A stretch of 64,000 nucleotides of DNA. Source: Setoptus koraiensis (lineage: Eukaryota > Arthropoda). Shown one piece after another: positions 14,092-27,229 of the stretch. Within the stretch, counting starts at the first letter, position 1. The number at the start of each line of letters is the position of its first letter. The stretch lies in assembly GCA_048013815.1 (NCBI GenBank), contig CM106585.1, positions 16,492,001 through 16,556,000 of the forward strand. Direction: 5' to 3'. The translations under genes were made by a program, and so were the position numbers. The notes under the pieces are model-generated. The model was not told the DNA's origin and did no database searches. It saw nothing but the letters and a program-made list of their open reading frames with translations.

Positions 14092-14196
14092 TTTGACTGG
14101 TCACTTGGGCAGTTTGACTGGTCGCTTGGGCCGTTTGACTGGTCGCTTGGGCCGTTTGACTGGTCGCTTGGGCCGTTTGACTGGTCGCTTGGGCTG
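14092..14196. repeat. 5 x 21-bp minisatellite
   Basis: Five tandem units close to gtttgactggtcgcttggg plus two further bases, nearly identical from the second unit on. Translation gives a short repeated peptide in an otherwise unconvincing frame. Confidence 0.9.
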
Positions 14197-14917
14197 ACCG
14201 AACCAGCCGAAACGGCGACCATTGCGCGACTGCCGCTGCCAGCGCTGGCCGGCTGGCTCGAGCCGGTGGCCGGCCACAAGCATTTAGCTGGGCACGACTT
14301 GCTGGCGGTGCGCGAACTTGTAAACTGTTTCGCCAGACCGAACTAGCTCGCTCGGCCAAACCAACGCGCTCGAATCAGCGCTCGAATCAGCGCTCGAATC
14401 AGCGCTCGAATCAACGAGAATCGACGAGAATCGACGCGAGAATTTCGGCCGCGGGCCCATCGATCATGCACTTTCTAATTGGACGCGAGCGAGCCACAAC
14501 GACAACAACGCCGTGCGCTTGCGGCGCGCAACACTGGCCAATCTGCATAAGTCAAACAAAATAATCACCAAAAACAGTGGCTTGTGCGCGTTGTTTGGCA
14601 TGTCATGTTTGTTGATTGTTTAATCGTTGTTCGCGCGGCGTTCGGCACACTTGCTGGCCCTTTTTTATTTTTTATTTGTTTATGACAACGCGCGATTGTT
14701 TCGCTCGCTCGACTCGCCCGTGTGTCGCGTTGCTCGCACCTTCGAGAATTCGAACGGCAATCGGCCCTTCGAATTTTCTGTGCGAACTGGCCCGGTTCGA
14801 ATTCCCTGTTTGAATTCCCTGTTCGAATTGCGCGTCGAGCAGTCCGCTCGAACTGTGCGCTCGCAGTCCCGGCCAGCACTGCCTGTGTCGGCTTCATTCA
14901 ATTCGATTCGAACGGTA

Positions 14918-15020
14918 GAAATGGTCGAAATGGTCGAAATGGTCGGAATCGCTCGAACGGTCGACATGGCCAGAATCGCTGGAATCGCCGAAATTGTTCG
15001 AATCATCGGATTGGTCGCAA
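14918..15020. repeat. 9-bp-period degenerate array
   Basis: About eleven units resembling atggtcgaa are repeated every 9 bp with drift. Similar 9-bp-period arrays occur elsewhere in the window at about 3420, 4105 and 28520. Confidence 0.75.
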
Positions 15021-15549
15021 TGGTCAGAAGCGCTCGCACTGCTCGACTCTGATCGATCGCATTGAATAGCTCGTTCGGCCGACACAAAGACGCGCGGTCG
15101 AACAGGTTGCCCGATGGCCGGCGTTACCTGTGCGAACACGACAACAGCAAACATTAGCGCATTGAGTCAACACTGACACACAACAAGTGTTGTTTATTTA
15201 ACACTGCTACAACTTTGTTACAGCTCTCAGCAAACAATCGCGCTCTGTTCTTTGGTCGATGCTCGCGGGTTCTCGGCGCTTCGCCAATGCGGCTTCGATT
15301 CGCAGTGCAACGATTCGAAGCCGAGAGTTCGCTGCTGTCGCTTGTTAGAAATATTCGACGCCGAACCAAAGAACAAGCGACATCGAGACGACTACGAACA
15401 AACAGACGAACGGACAAGAATTGCGGCCAACTCTGACGCAATCGGCGCCGGCACCGGCGATACACTAATGGAGCTAGGCAAACACACACACACAAAGGTT
15501 AATCCTTGTGCCGGCCAGCGATTGGCATTGGCCATTGGCATTCCTCTCT

Positions 15550-15654
15550 ATTCAACCGACCGCTGGCCGAATTCAACTGACCGCCGGCCGAATTCAACTG
15601 ATCGCCGGCCGCATTCAACTGACCGCCGGCCGCATTCAATTGACCACCGGCCAA
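15550..15654. repeat. 5 x 21-bp minisatellite
   Basis: Five tandem units close to attcaactgaccgccggccg plus one base. The first and last units are the most diverged. Confidence 0.9.
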
Positions 15655-18600
15655 AGGATCGCATGTCGGCCGCCGAGACGCGATGATGCAATGCACACAT
15701 TCCACTTGTGCATTGCAGTTGCAGAGACAGAGGCAGCGACAGCGGCGCAAATGGCGGACAAATAGGCAAATAGGAGCGCTTGCTCACCTGGCCGCTGGTG
15801 CCGCTGCTGTTGTTGTTGTTTATTTATTTTGGCTTACAGTTTTGTTAATAATAATACCCAGTTGGCACATTACATTGTCTTGTCCGCCGAATGTATCACA
15901 CGGTGTATCAACTGCGAACGGATGATGGATCGGCGCAGCGCACAGGCTCGCCGGCACAGCGATGTCGCCGCTGGACGAGCTTGCCGCTACGGACAGCCGC
16001 CTCTGTGCCGGGGCCTCTGCGGCGGCGGGCTCGCCTCACCCCACCAAACTGGCTCAGGTGAGCGCGACTTGCGCGAATAGTGACACACACATGAGCTGCA
16101 CAGCTACTTTATTGCATCATGCGAGCATCATGTGAGCATTACCATGTGACCATTGCGTCGGCTTGTATAGTGAGCAGCACGAGGCACAGCGGATTAATTG
16201 AGCGGCGCGCAATGATGCAATCATCAATTTTCCCACTGGCCGCGGCGACCAACCGCGCTCGCACCGAGCACCGGTCAGTCCTTGGCCGAGGTCACTGTCT
16301 CAGTGGCCGTGGCGGCGGCCGCGACGCGGCCGGGAGCCCCCACTGGGCGGCCAGAGCATGGTCTCGAGTGAGCAGTGTGTGCGGATGGAGGTGGCCGCCG
16401 CGCCGACCAACGACGCCACCGACGCCATCGACGGCAACGACGGCAACAACAGCGACAACAGCGACAACAGCGACAACAGCCGCAACGACAGCCACAGCGA
16501 CAACTTGTTGTTGTTGTTGTTGCTGTTGTTGTCGTTGTTGGTGCGAGCGAGACGGCGCGCCGGAGAAATGTTGTCTCTGTGGTTGATGGTGTCGTCGGCG
16601 TTGTCGGTGCGCTTGTTGGCGCTTTGTCGCCGTGCTCGGCGCACAAGACCGCGCGCGCCGCGGGGCGCCCGCCGCCCGCTTGCGGCCGGTCGGGCGAGCT
16701 CGGGCCGCGCACCGGCCTGGCGCAGGCAACGTGGCAGCCAGATAACAGGTGATAGCAGGAATGCTGTTGTGCGCAGCAGTTGTGGGTAGCCGTCGCTCGG
16801 GCCGTCGCATGGACGGTTGCGCCGACTAGCGGCCGGCGGTTCGCGCCTTCGATCGCATGATGAATGTGGCTCGGCGGTTGCCGCCGAGAACATAATTATA
16901 ATCAGCTTAATCATGCGCCCTAAATCATCTATAAACGGCCGCCGGGCTGCCGTGCATCGCTGGACGGGTACGCCGGACGGGCGCATTGGCGAGCATGTTG
17001 GACGAGGGTATCGGCAAGCAGATTGGACGAGGGTATTGGCGATTAGACGGGTGTATCGGGCCGGCGACGCGAGCGACAGACAGCGACACCGGGGCGCAAA
17101 AACAGACAGACACAAACAACCGAAATGAGTAATGAACGCAATTATGATCCCCATAGGCGGCGCTCATGCGCCAGTGGCGCGTAAATCACCAAAACACAAC
17201 AATGCCTGGCCAGCTAACAAGTGTCGCTGTCGATGGCGCAACACGACGCACGCGACGGCGCCCATTAATAATGCTGGTCGCCAGCGATCGCACCGCAGCG
17301 CCCACCGCGGCACCCGTACCGTATCAGGGCCGGTACATGGCCGGTGCGTCGATATGCGCCGATCGCGGTAACTGAATCGGGCCGCCAGCGAGCCGCAAGC
17401 GGCTGCCGCCGGACGGCGCCCACTTGTGGCCGGTCGGCGAGCGTGTTTCGCAGCCCGACAAAACATGAGCTGTTTTGTCGTTGCCGGCATGAGATAACGC
17501 GGCCGGCTAATGACCGGCCGCCGTCGGTGTTGCGCCCGGCCGGCGGACGCCCCAATGTGTGGCCACCACTGGCGCTCTCACAAGCGGCGAGCATCAATTA
17601 TCGACGCCTCGAGCACGATTGACAAAGTGTGCCTGACAAATGTCAATGAGTGCACCGAGCGGCCGGCGCCCGCTGCTGGCCATCATTAGCCGCCGGAATC
17701 CGCGTGCGCATACCCGACCCGCTGCAGGCCGCTCACCCGACCCGCTGCTGGCCGCTCACCTGAGCCCACCGGCTCAGGTGAGCTCAGCGCGCACGCCACA
17801 AGCCACTTCCTGCCGCAGCGCGGTCGTCGTTTCGTCGTTGTCGTAGGTTGTCGTTGGTTGCTTTGGTTGTTTTGGTTGTTTTTGGTTGTTGTCGTTTTTG
17901 GTCGTCGCTGGCTGTTGCTGGCTGTCGTTTTTGGTTGTTGGTCGTTGGTTGGTTGTCGGTTGTTTGTGGTTGTTGTTGTTGTTGCTGTCGCATGTTTTCG
18001 GTGCCCGGCGTGGCGTGCGCGTGCAAACAAACACGCTGGCACGTAGCGCGCCGGCTAGCCTCGAGATCGATGCCATCGATAACGGACGGTGCAAGTTGAA
18101 TAACCTTTAAACCTTTGCCAACTTGCAGCATTGTCCGTGCGCACACGCGCTGCGGATATTTAAACATGCTCGAGCATATTTGAGCATATTTAACAGCGCC
18201 TGTGGACAAGACAATGCCGGACAATCGATACTCGGCCGCGAATTAGGCCCGGTCGCAGTCGCCGTTGGCCGGCGTTGGCGTTGTTGTGCGCCCGCAAGCG
18301 ATCAGCCATCATGTGATCGGGCTGATTGGAGCGTCTCATTAATTGGATTGTTGTCGTTTGTTTGCACTTCGCTTTGTCAGCTCTGTCTCTCGCCCTGTCT
18401 CTCGCTCTGTCTCTGTCTCTGTATGACAGAGCGAGCTGCTGGCTCGGCCTGCCAACAAGTTGTCAGTCTCGCGCACTGGCACGGCCATTGTCAGCCAGTT
18501 AATTCCGAGTGCACCTTGGCACCAGCAAGTATTTATATTTATTTATTGTTGTTGCTCGCAAGTTATTATTGTCCATCATCCACTCATATAGGCTTCACGG

Positions 18601-20242
18601 GTCAGCTGACGAGCGCCCTTATAGGCGGCCGGCCCGGCCCGGCCCGGTCTGGTCGTGGTCCGCCGCTGGCCGCCTATGCGCCGCTGGCTGCCCGCCCGTC
18701 CGCCGCCCGCTTGGCCGTCTCGCTGTCTCTGTCCCGAGCGGCGCAACGCTGGCCCGACGCGCTGCCGAGCTGCCGGCCGCCGACAACGCGAGCCGCTCTC
18801 GTTGTTGATAAGAGCAAAAGTCACGCTCGCATTGGCGATTACGCCGGCCCGTCCCGGCCGGCGGCTCGCAACGCTGCCCAAATTACGCTGGCCCGAATGT
18901 GGGTGCCAGTTGGCCGCTGCCCGGCGCACCGCCGGCAGGAAGGGAGCGTTTCGAGGCGAGTGATAACAATAATGATGATCGTAGATTAGCGCAACTATTA
19001 AACGTTTTTTAGGGGATTAATCACGGCATAATCTCCGGCGAGAATTTCGCCCATTGTCGCCATTCGCTGGCAGCGCCAGCAACGCCGACACCGGCGGCAC
19101 CAGCGGCACCAGCGGCACCAGCGACACCAGCGCCAACGCCAGCGACAGCCGTGCAAGGGCGACAGTCGGCCGACGATAGCGGATTATGTCATGCGCGCAG
19201 ACACGCCATCAGACACCAACACCAGCGCGTCTATAGCGTCTATAGTGCCGTGCGCGCCCGTTCGTGCACGGGCCCGGCCGAGCCGCGAGCCGCGAACTGC
19301 CGACTGCGGCTGGCCGACTGCGAGCGTCGAACTGCGAATATCGAACATCGAACTGCGAGCGGCGAGCGGCGAACTGCGAATATCGAACTGCGGGCATCGA
19401 ATCGCGAACGGCGAACTGCGCCTAGAAGAACTGCGAAAATCGAGCTGCGAGCGAGCGAACGAAAGAACGAGCGAACTGCCAGCGAGAGAGCGAGAGAACG
19501 AAGAACGAGAGAACTGCCGGCGAGAGAACGCGAGAACGAAGAACGCCGAATTGCGAATGTTGAACTTCGAACCTATCTTGTTCGAACGCTGCCGCTGTGC
19601 GTTAGGCGAGGTTGCGCGCGCGCACTTAATCCACGAACAACAAGCACACATCAACTTGTGCTGGGAGGGGGCAGCACCACCAACAAACAACGCACTCAAC
19701 GAGCGTTGCGCTCATCGGCCGCAACACGGCGCTGGCGTGCACGCAAAAGCCCGCACTGAGAGCATTCTATAACAGGCACATGACGCTGCGGCCTGTCGCC
19801 CAAGCCCAAACAGTGCCCTATGTGCAATAAGCGCGCTGCCGCCTGGCGCACAAAACCAGCGTGAAATGTGTCGAGCCGGGTGCGAGCGAGGTCACAACAA
19901 TGCGCCCACCCAGCGCACACCTAGCACTAGTCGCGAGTCGCGAGTGCATACCAAGTCCTCGATAGGTATTCGATCATTTGAACTTTGGACGTCGATCGCA
20001 ACAGACACCAATTAAACAACCAATCAAATCAACAACAACAACAACAACAAACAAACATCCAATCGACGACAAACAAACATCCTATCAACAACAACAAGCA
20101 GCCAACCCTGTGAGAGCCAGTCGCCGTTCACTACATATGTATGTGTGCATACATCGCCACCATAATAATACAACAATCACTATTATAATTAAATTCATAT
20201 CGGCATACATTATAATTTAATAATAACTTGATCACCCCTTAA

Positions 20243-21478
<1,236 letters not shown>

Positions 21479-21528
21479 TAATTGGTAATAATAATAATAA
21501 TAATAATATACTTAAACATATATTTATA

Positions 21529-24123
21529 TCAAATGTCACGGAAATAATTGAATGGTTTCCTTGGTATCTTTGGTATAGCATTAGGTAGTATATTAGGTGT
21601 AACTTCCTGAGTTTGGAAAGCAAAAAATTTAGTTACTAGATCTTCTTCATCATCTTGCTGTTGATTATAATGTCGCAAATTCATATGATTAGTCGATTGA
21701 TGATTGTTTCTCAAAAATGGTGCATTGGATGTCGCATTGAACGAGGCCACATGTACGTCAATGAAAGTTTCCCATCTTTTATACAATTCGGGTCTATTAG
21801 CTTTCATATGGCTAAGATGATCCTTAATTGGATCCAGGTCATCATTTATAGAAAGATAATTTGCTATTTGAACTATGTGTCCAAAATTTGCTTTGTCTGA
21901 GCTCATCTCTTGTGTGAGTTCTGTATCACTAGGTAGAATTCGCTGTATCAAGTCAAACTCGTCAACGAGTTGAGTGAGTAATAATTGCGATGCCATTTCT
22001 TGTTCAGGTACTTTAATTGTTTCGTTTTCACTTTCTTTTTCTTGCTCCTTCTCTTTCTCCTTCTCTTGCACCTTCTCTAGCTCCTTCTCTTGCTCCTTCT
22101 CTTGCACCTTCTCTAGCTCCTTCTCTAGCTCCTTCTCTTGCTCCTTCTCTTGCTCCTTCTCTTGCTCCTTCTCTTGCACCTTCTCTTGCTCCTTCTCTTG
22201 CTCCTTCTCTTGCTCCTTCTCTTGCTCCTTCTCTTGCTCCTTCTCTTGCTCCTTCTCTTGCTCCTTCTCTTGCTCCTTCTCTTGCTCCTTCTCTTGCTCC
22301 TTCTCTTGCACCTTCTCTTGTTCCTTCTCTTGTTCCTTCTCTTGTTCCTTCTCTTGTTCCTTATCATGTTTCTTCTCATCCTCATTTTCCTTCTTCTCTT
22401 TCGTTTCCTCATGATCCGAATTTTCCTCTGCATGCAAACTATCTTCAGTTTTTGCAACTTTCTTATCAACTGCAACATTAGATGCAACTGATGGCGCTTG
22501 TGAGGCAGCTAATGTTACGGCAGCGGCGGCAGCCGCAGCCACGGTTGTTGTTGCTGTTGCCACGAATTGCTTGTCTGCGTCTCTACGATAGTTGTTAACT
22601 ACAAGACACAGAGACTGCTCGACTTGTGTATGTAATAAGTTATTCCATGTGTAATTGACGAATAGATCCAAAATATATTTAATAGTCTTCAATTCCACAA
22701 GCTTCCTGATGATATTTGGACTATTTGTACTGATCAAGGCACGTAAGAGGTGTATTACTTCCAATCTAGTATATCCAAGAGGTTTGGCAATGAGACCACC
22801 GTATGATGTTTTTATCGGCTCTTGCATTGGCGGATCTATAAGTAATTGGTGAAAATAATGTAATTTACCCTCAATTGCAGCTTGGGCCTGACTGATGGCC
22901 TTCGCTAACATGCTAGCGTCCACGCTGTCTGAATAACCAGAATCCTTATCATTATTATCTGACATATCATTATTGCTTTCATGATTGCTGCTCAAATCAA
23001 ACATCCCACCAGGCCATTTTTCAGAGCTTTGATGATTTATATCTAGACAGTTTGTATTGGGTTGGTCCAAATTTTTCCCGTGAAGTATACTGAAAAACAT
23101 TGAAGAAGTAGTTTGATAAACGAATCATAAATGGTTTGGTAAGTTAGTTGTTCGGCTTATGACAGTCTTAGTGTGCGCAAAAACAATCGGTTATACTTAC
23201 TTGTGTCTTTTGTATTCTAATATAGATTGTAAAACATTCATTCCACAAACTAAAGTTGTCGGAGAGGCCTTCTTCAAATCTTCTAATTCTTTAACATCTA
23301 AAAACATTTTGTCTAATAGTAAAGACACAGTCTCTGTCGATTCTAATGACTTGAGTAGAGGATCATGAAAGAACTCAGAGGAATTGTTCTCTGTTGCGTC
23401 AGCAGATGAAGCTTGACGTCCTATTCTTATAATATCACATAAAATCTGACCAGCATTTCTCTGTTTGTCTTCATAATTTCTATCGGACAAGATATCTATC
23501 AATCTATTTATAATATTCTCTTTCTCTAGCAAAGCACAATAACTAAGCCTCATCTCTCTTGGGTTTGTATCTTCTATAAGAGCCCCCAAAATCTCGAGGG
23601 ATCCGGATAAATCGATTGTGTTGAGCAAAAAATCTATTAATTTCTTGAATGTCTTTGTTTCATCTCTAATGATATGACAAAAGAAGTCCTCGCTTCTTTG
23701 AGAATGCATAAACTTAATCAGTTTGCCGATGAAAGTAGTTTTGAGTGGAATAATATTGTAGGTGTTTTCTGTGCCATTAACCAAACATGACAAGATTTTT
23801 TCGATTAAGTTTTTGTCGCAAAATAAGGCATGGGTTATTTCACTAACTCCGCTAGTTAATATCTCACAAGAGATGTAGGCTGCATGAACATGTGAACGGA
23901 GAGATCTATCATTGCATTGAGCCTCTGTCAATGATGTGATATTATCAACTAGATCGACTATGTTCCCCTTTTTGGTTAGGAATTCGATTAGCTTCGGATT
24001 AGAAGTTTTGCATTCTTGTAATATGTCTTCTTCAAATACAATATCTTGCACGGTAACTTCGGGCATTTGAAGGACGATATCGATGGCCGCAATAGTTTCT
24101 GGGAATTGTTCGTTCCAAAACAT
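21529..24123 (-). CDS. protein phosphatase 6 regulatory subunit (SAPS domain), two exons
   Basis: PP6R subunits hold the PP6 catalytic subunit through an alpha-helical SAPS repeat domain. Exon 1 is 24123-23201, followed by donor GTAAGT. A 111-bp intron ends at a TTTTTCAG acceptor, and exon 2 is 23089-21529. Phases match (2+1) and the product is 827 aa. Residues 1-308 match the SAPS N-half: MFW start, EEDILQECKTSNPKLIEFL, CEILTSGVSEI, NAGQILCDIIRIGRQ. Exon 2 continues it with GYTRLEVIHLLRALIST, YTWNNLLHTQVE, LIQRIL and FGHIVQIANYL...RWETF. Between HTQVE and LIQRIL lies an insertion of about 190 residues (~485-672) holding ~28 tetrapeptides of EKEQ type. The tail after RWETF is only about 70 residues, shorter than in vertebrate homologs. 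Drosophila's single homolog is fmt. The stop codon is 50 bp from that of the convergent homeobox gene. Confidence 0.92.
22030..22365 (-). repeat. 12-bp coding minisatellite (EKEQ repeats)
   Basis: About 28 tandem 12-bp units (ttctcttgctcc on the plus strand) encode EKEQ with occasional EKVQ, EKEL, EKEK and EKES. It is in frame inside exon 2 of the PP6 regulatory subunit. The alternating Glu/Lys pattern predicts a long, water-exposed single helix. Confidence 0.95.
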
Positions 24124-27100
24124 GCTGATTGGAGTAATAGAAATAATATTGAACGATTAATAAAAACAAATTCGAGTAAGTTGTTTGTGTGATAAACAAA
24201 AGGATATTTTGTGTGCCTGTTGGCCGTACCTTGTTATCAGTAAGTAATTTTAGGTATATAAATCAATGAGTGGCGGCTGCAACAGTCTAGACTGAGGTTG
24301 TGGTTGTTGTAATAATAATAATAATAATAATAGTAATGGTAACAACAGTGGTATCAGCAATAATAGTAATAATAATATCAAGAATAATAATATTATTTAT
24401 AGTATCTAATAGTGGTGGTTATAGTATATGATAATAATAATAATTTATAATGTATAATAATGTAGGATAATAAAATTAAGGCTCGGTCTTAAAATCTTTC
24501 GATATTTACGTATCATGATCGGAGCCGATAGTACCGTATACGGGGACGCCAACGTCATTAACAAGAGTTCCTATAAAATCCGAGAGGGGCGCTCGGGTTG
24601 GTTCACAGTGTGTTGAGAAGCAAAAAAGTGTCTCAATAAATGTTTCAACTCTTTCATTCTATCATAATGAACCCACTTTTGCGCTCAATAGAACAGGTGG
24701 CTTGAATAGCAGGTTTCGACGACAGGTGCGCTTAGTCTAGATTGCTCAGTCAGTCATATTGCATGCGATGGGTGCATAGAATTAGCACGGACTGTCTCGA
24801 ACTCAGGTAACGGTTTAGACAGCGATAGGCGCGCTCTCGTGGAGTTTGTTTGAACTAACAGGTTCACAATGCACAGCGTATGTTTTAATTTATTTTCTTC
24901 TTATTGTTGTTTATTGGACACTGACAGACTGTAAATGGTGGTGGCAATTCTGCTGTGAGTGAAGTATCTATGTGCGCATATACTCCAGCCAGATACAAGT
25001 CAAAACTTGTGTTTGCGCATGCTCGCCTCTTTGCAGAGCGAATTTCAAACCGTTTTCAACATCAAAAAGTCGGGTGTTCAGCGGAGAACAGTATAGATGG
25101 GATTCTAATTCTCTTTGATGAACCTAGTTCCGGTTCTTGTTTTTTCACTGGAAAAAGTATATCTACAATCGTCGGTGGAGTTTATTAAGAAGAAGCATCG
25201 GGAAGGAAACATCGAGGAAATAAGGACGCCAAATATTTTCAAGTCTAATTTCTGAGATCGCTGGACATTTATACCATTAAGCAAACAACATGTACTCTAT
25301 AGACATAGAAGAAGAAATGTTTTGCTCGAAACAAATGAACTGTCCAACCCATTGTCTGGTATAGAGCTAAATTAGATCATGGACAAACCTACTCTTAAGA
25401 TGGGCGGACTTTTCATGTACCCAATCGGTACATATTGGGTATATTGGGTAAGCCAAGATGGAAGCCAACGGACGGCCATGGTTCATCTTGCGGTCCTTAG
25501 CACTAAATTTATTTCCTGTCCCGATTTTACGCAAATAATCATGAGTTCAGACTCAACCTCATGACAAAGAGTCGTCCAATAATCCGCGCAAATGGCATAA
25601 ACAGTGCACCTGGAACTAGAGCCACTATTGGTTAAGAACAAATTCAACGGATTGCGTAATAGTTGGAAATTTAACCACGGAACATGGTTCGTGCACCTGC
25701 CGACCATGTATCATCAATAATATCCATGTATCATCAATAATATCCAGGAATACCAGGTAAAAATTCAGTGCAACATGAAGGATTCTGTAGAAATTGCTTT
25801 ATTATCATTTCTAATTGCTCCTGCCGCGATGTGTGGATTATCGGAGCGAAGCAAGGTTCTGTTGCAAGTTCTATATGGCGATAGACACTAGGAGGTGTCT
25901 AAGGTACATGGAATGATTTGCGTAACGTTGTGGCTAATGCACGGGTACACAAATATTTGAATTAATTTGATTTGATTTGCTCAAACACGTCACACAGAGG
26001 CATAGTTGGTTGTTGTTTTGCAATAACAGGTTTTCAATTACAATCTTCCATCAGCAATAACGAATATTCTGGTAAGTCAAAGTCAAACCAGTAATGAGTG
26101 ACGCCAGTGTGCATTAGACATCATCAATTAATATCAAGCATCAATGTTATGGGAATCGTCGTAGAAAATCGCGAAGAAAGAACAAGCGAGAGAGAAACAA
26201 GAAACTTCAATTGATTATAGATATCTAATTGACTTGAACTTTAACTAATAAGAGGCATTTACGCACGCTCCGGCACATGACTACAACACAATACTTACTG
26301 TATGATAATAGACAGCGCACTGGATGATTGGATAAAGAAAAACTTGTTATTTTATGGGCTCAAATAGTGTAATGCTTGCGTCTTTATGGCCCAAACTAAT
26401 GATAATAGCAGTACCCGAACAAAGGTCATTCACACATTACATCCTTGGTTTATTCTAATTAGTTTTGAAAGCGGCACTAATTCAGGTATCTCAGGTGTAT
26501 TATCTTACATGAATATATGTCGGCAAGAACTAGGTTTGCGGTGAGGCTTAAAGGTAAAATTCTTGGTCATGACGCTCGTTAACAAATGCTAAAGACTCGT
26601 TTTTGTTTCTCGCTGGTGTTGTTGTTGTTGTTGTTCAAGACATATGCAGAGCAGATTGATTGTGAGCAGCGAACTGACATGTGAGATTGTGTGGCCTTCG
26701 CCGTGTGTCTCACCTCACCTGTTGTCATATCATGGCAACATGACAACAGGTAAACAGGCGAACATGTAACATGGAGGAATCTTGATGAAAGGCAAGCGGA
26801 TTGATGTTTGTCACACTGGCTAACCTACGCGAACCAGAACGCTGGCCGGTTCTGTTAGTTAACGGAACTGGCATATTGATGTGGACCTACTCTTGACACA
26901 CACACTCACCATGCTGCATACAGTAAAAGGTTTATATCAAAAAATATCTTGCAATTAATACTGGTGGAGCAATGATTCATCATATGTATTCACTCGAACA
27001 TCATGTCAGATTGGGCTGGATTTGGCCGAATGCGGCTAGATTGGGAGAAAGAGCGCAGCGAGATTGGGAGAAGGAGCAGAGCGAGCTTGGAGGGAGGTCT

Positions 27101-27197
27101 CGCAGCAATAATTCAATCTGGCAATTGGTCGAGGATAAGTTGGCGAACGATGGCAACATTTTATACCGCCTGTTGTTCGCTTCTTTTTTGGCTCTCG

Positions 27198-27229
<32 letters not shown>

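Noticed and set aside
14785-14825. tRNA T-arm-like ggttcgaattcc
   Set aside because: No acceptor stem, D-arm or anticodon arm fits around it. It lies within degenerate ttcgaat repeats. No tRNA was found in the window.
16300-17154. 284-codon minus-strand frame
   Set aside because: Ends in trinucleotide repeats (Leu/Ser runs), has no family signature, and several other frames are equally open here.
18123-18989. 288-codon plus-strand frame
   Set aside because: Cys/Leu/Arg-rich with CTCT-derived runs, no domain, and no splice or start context that stands out.
24480-24720. LTR-like look (AATAAA, then aacccacttttgcgctcaatag)
   Set aside because: No second copy, no TG...CA boundaries and no primer-binding site could be shown in the window. 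The evidence is too weak to call an LTR element.
24955-25188. 77-codon plus-strand frame
   Set aside because: Balanced composition but no recognisable family, and no supporting splice sites or neighbouring coding exons. Left as unknown non-coding.
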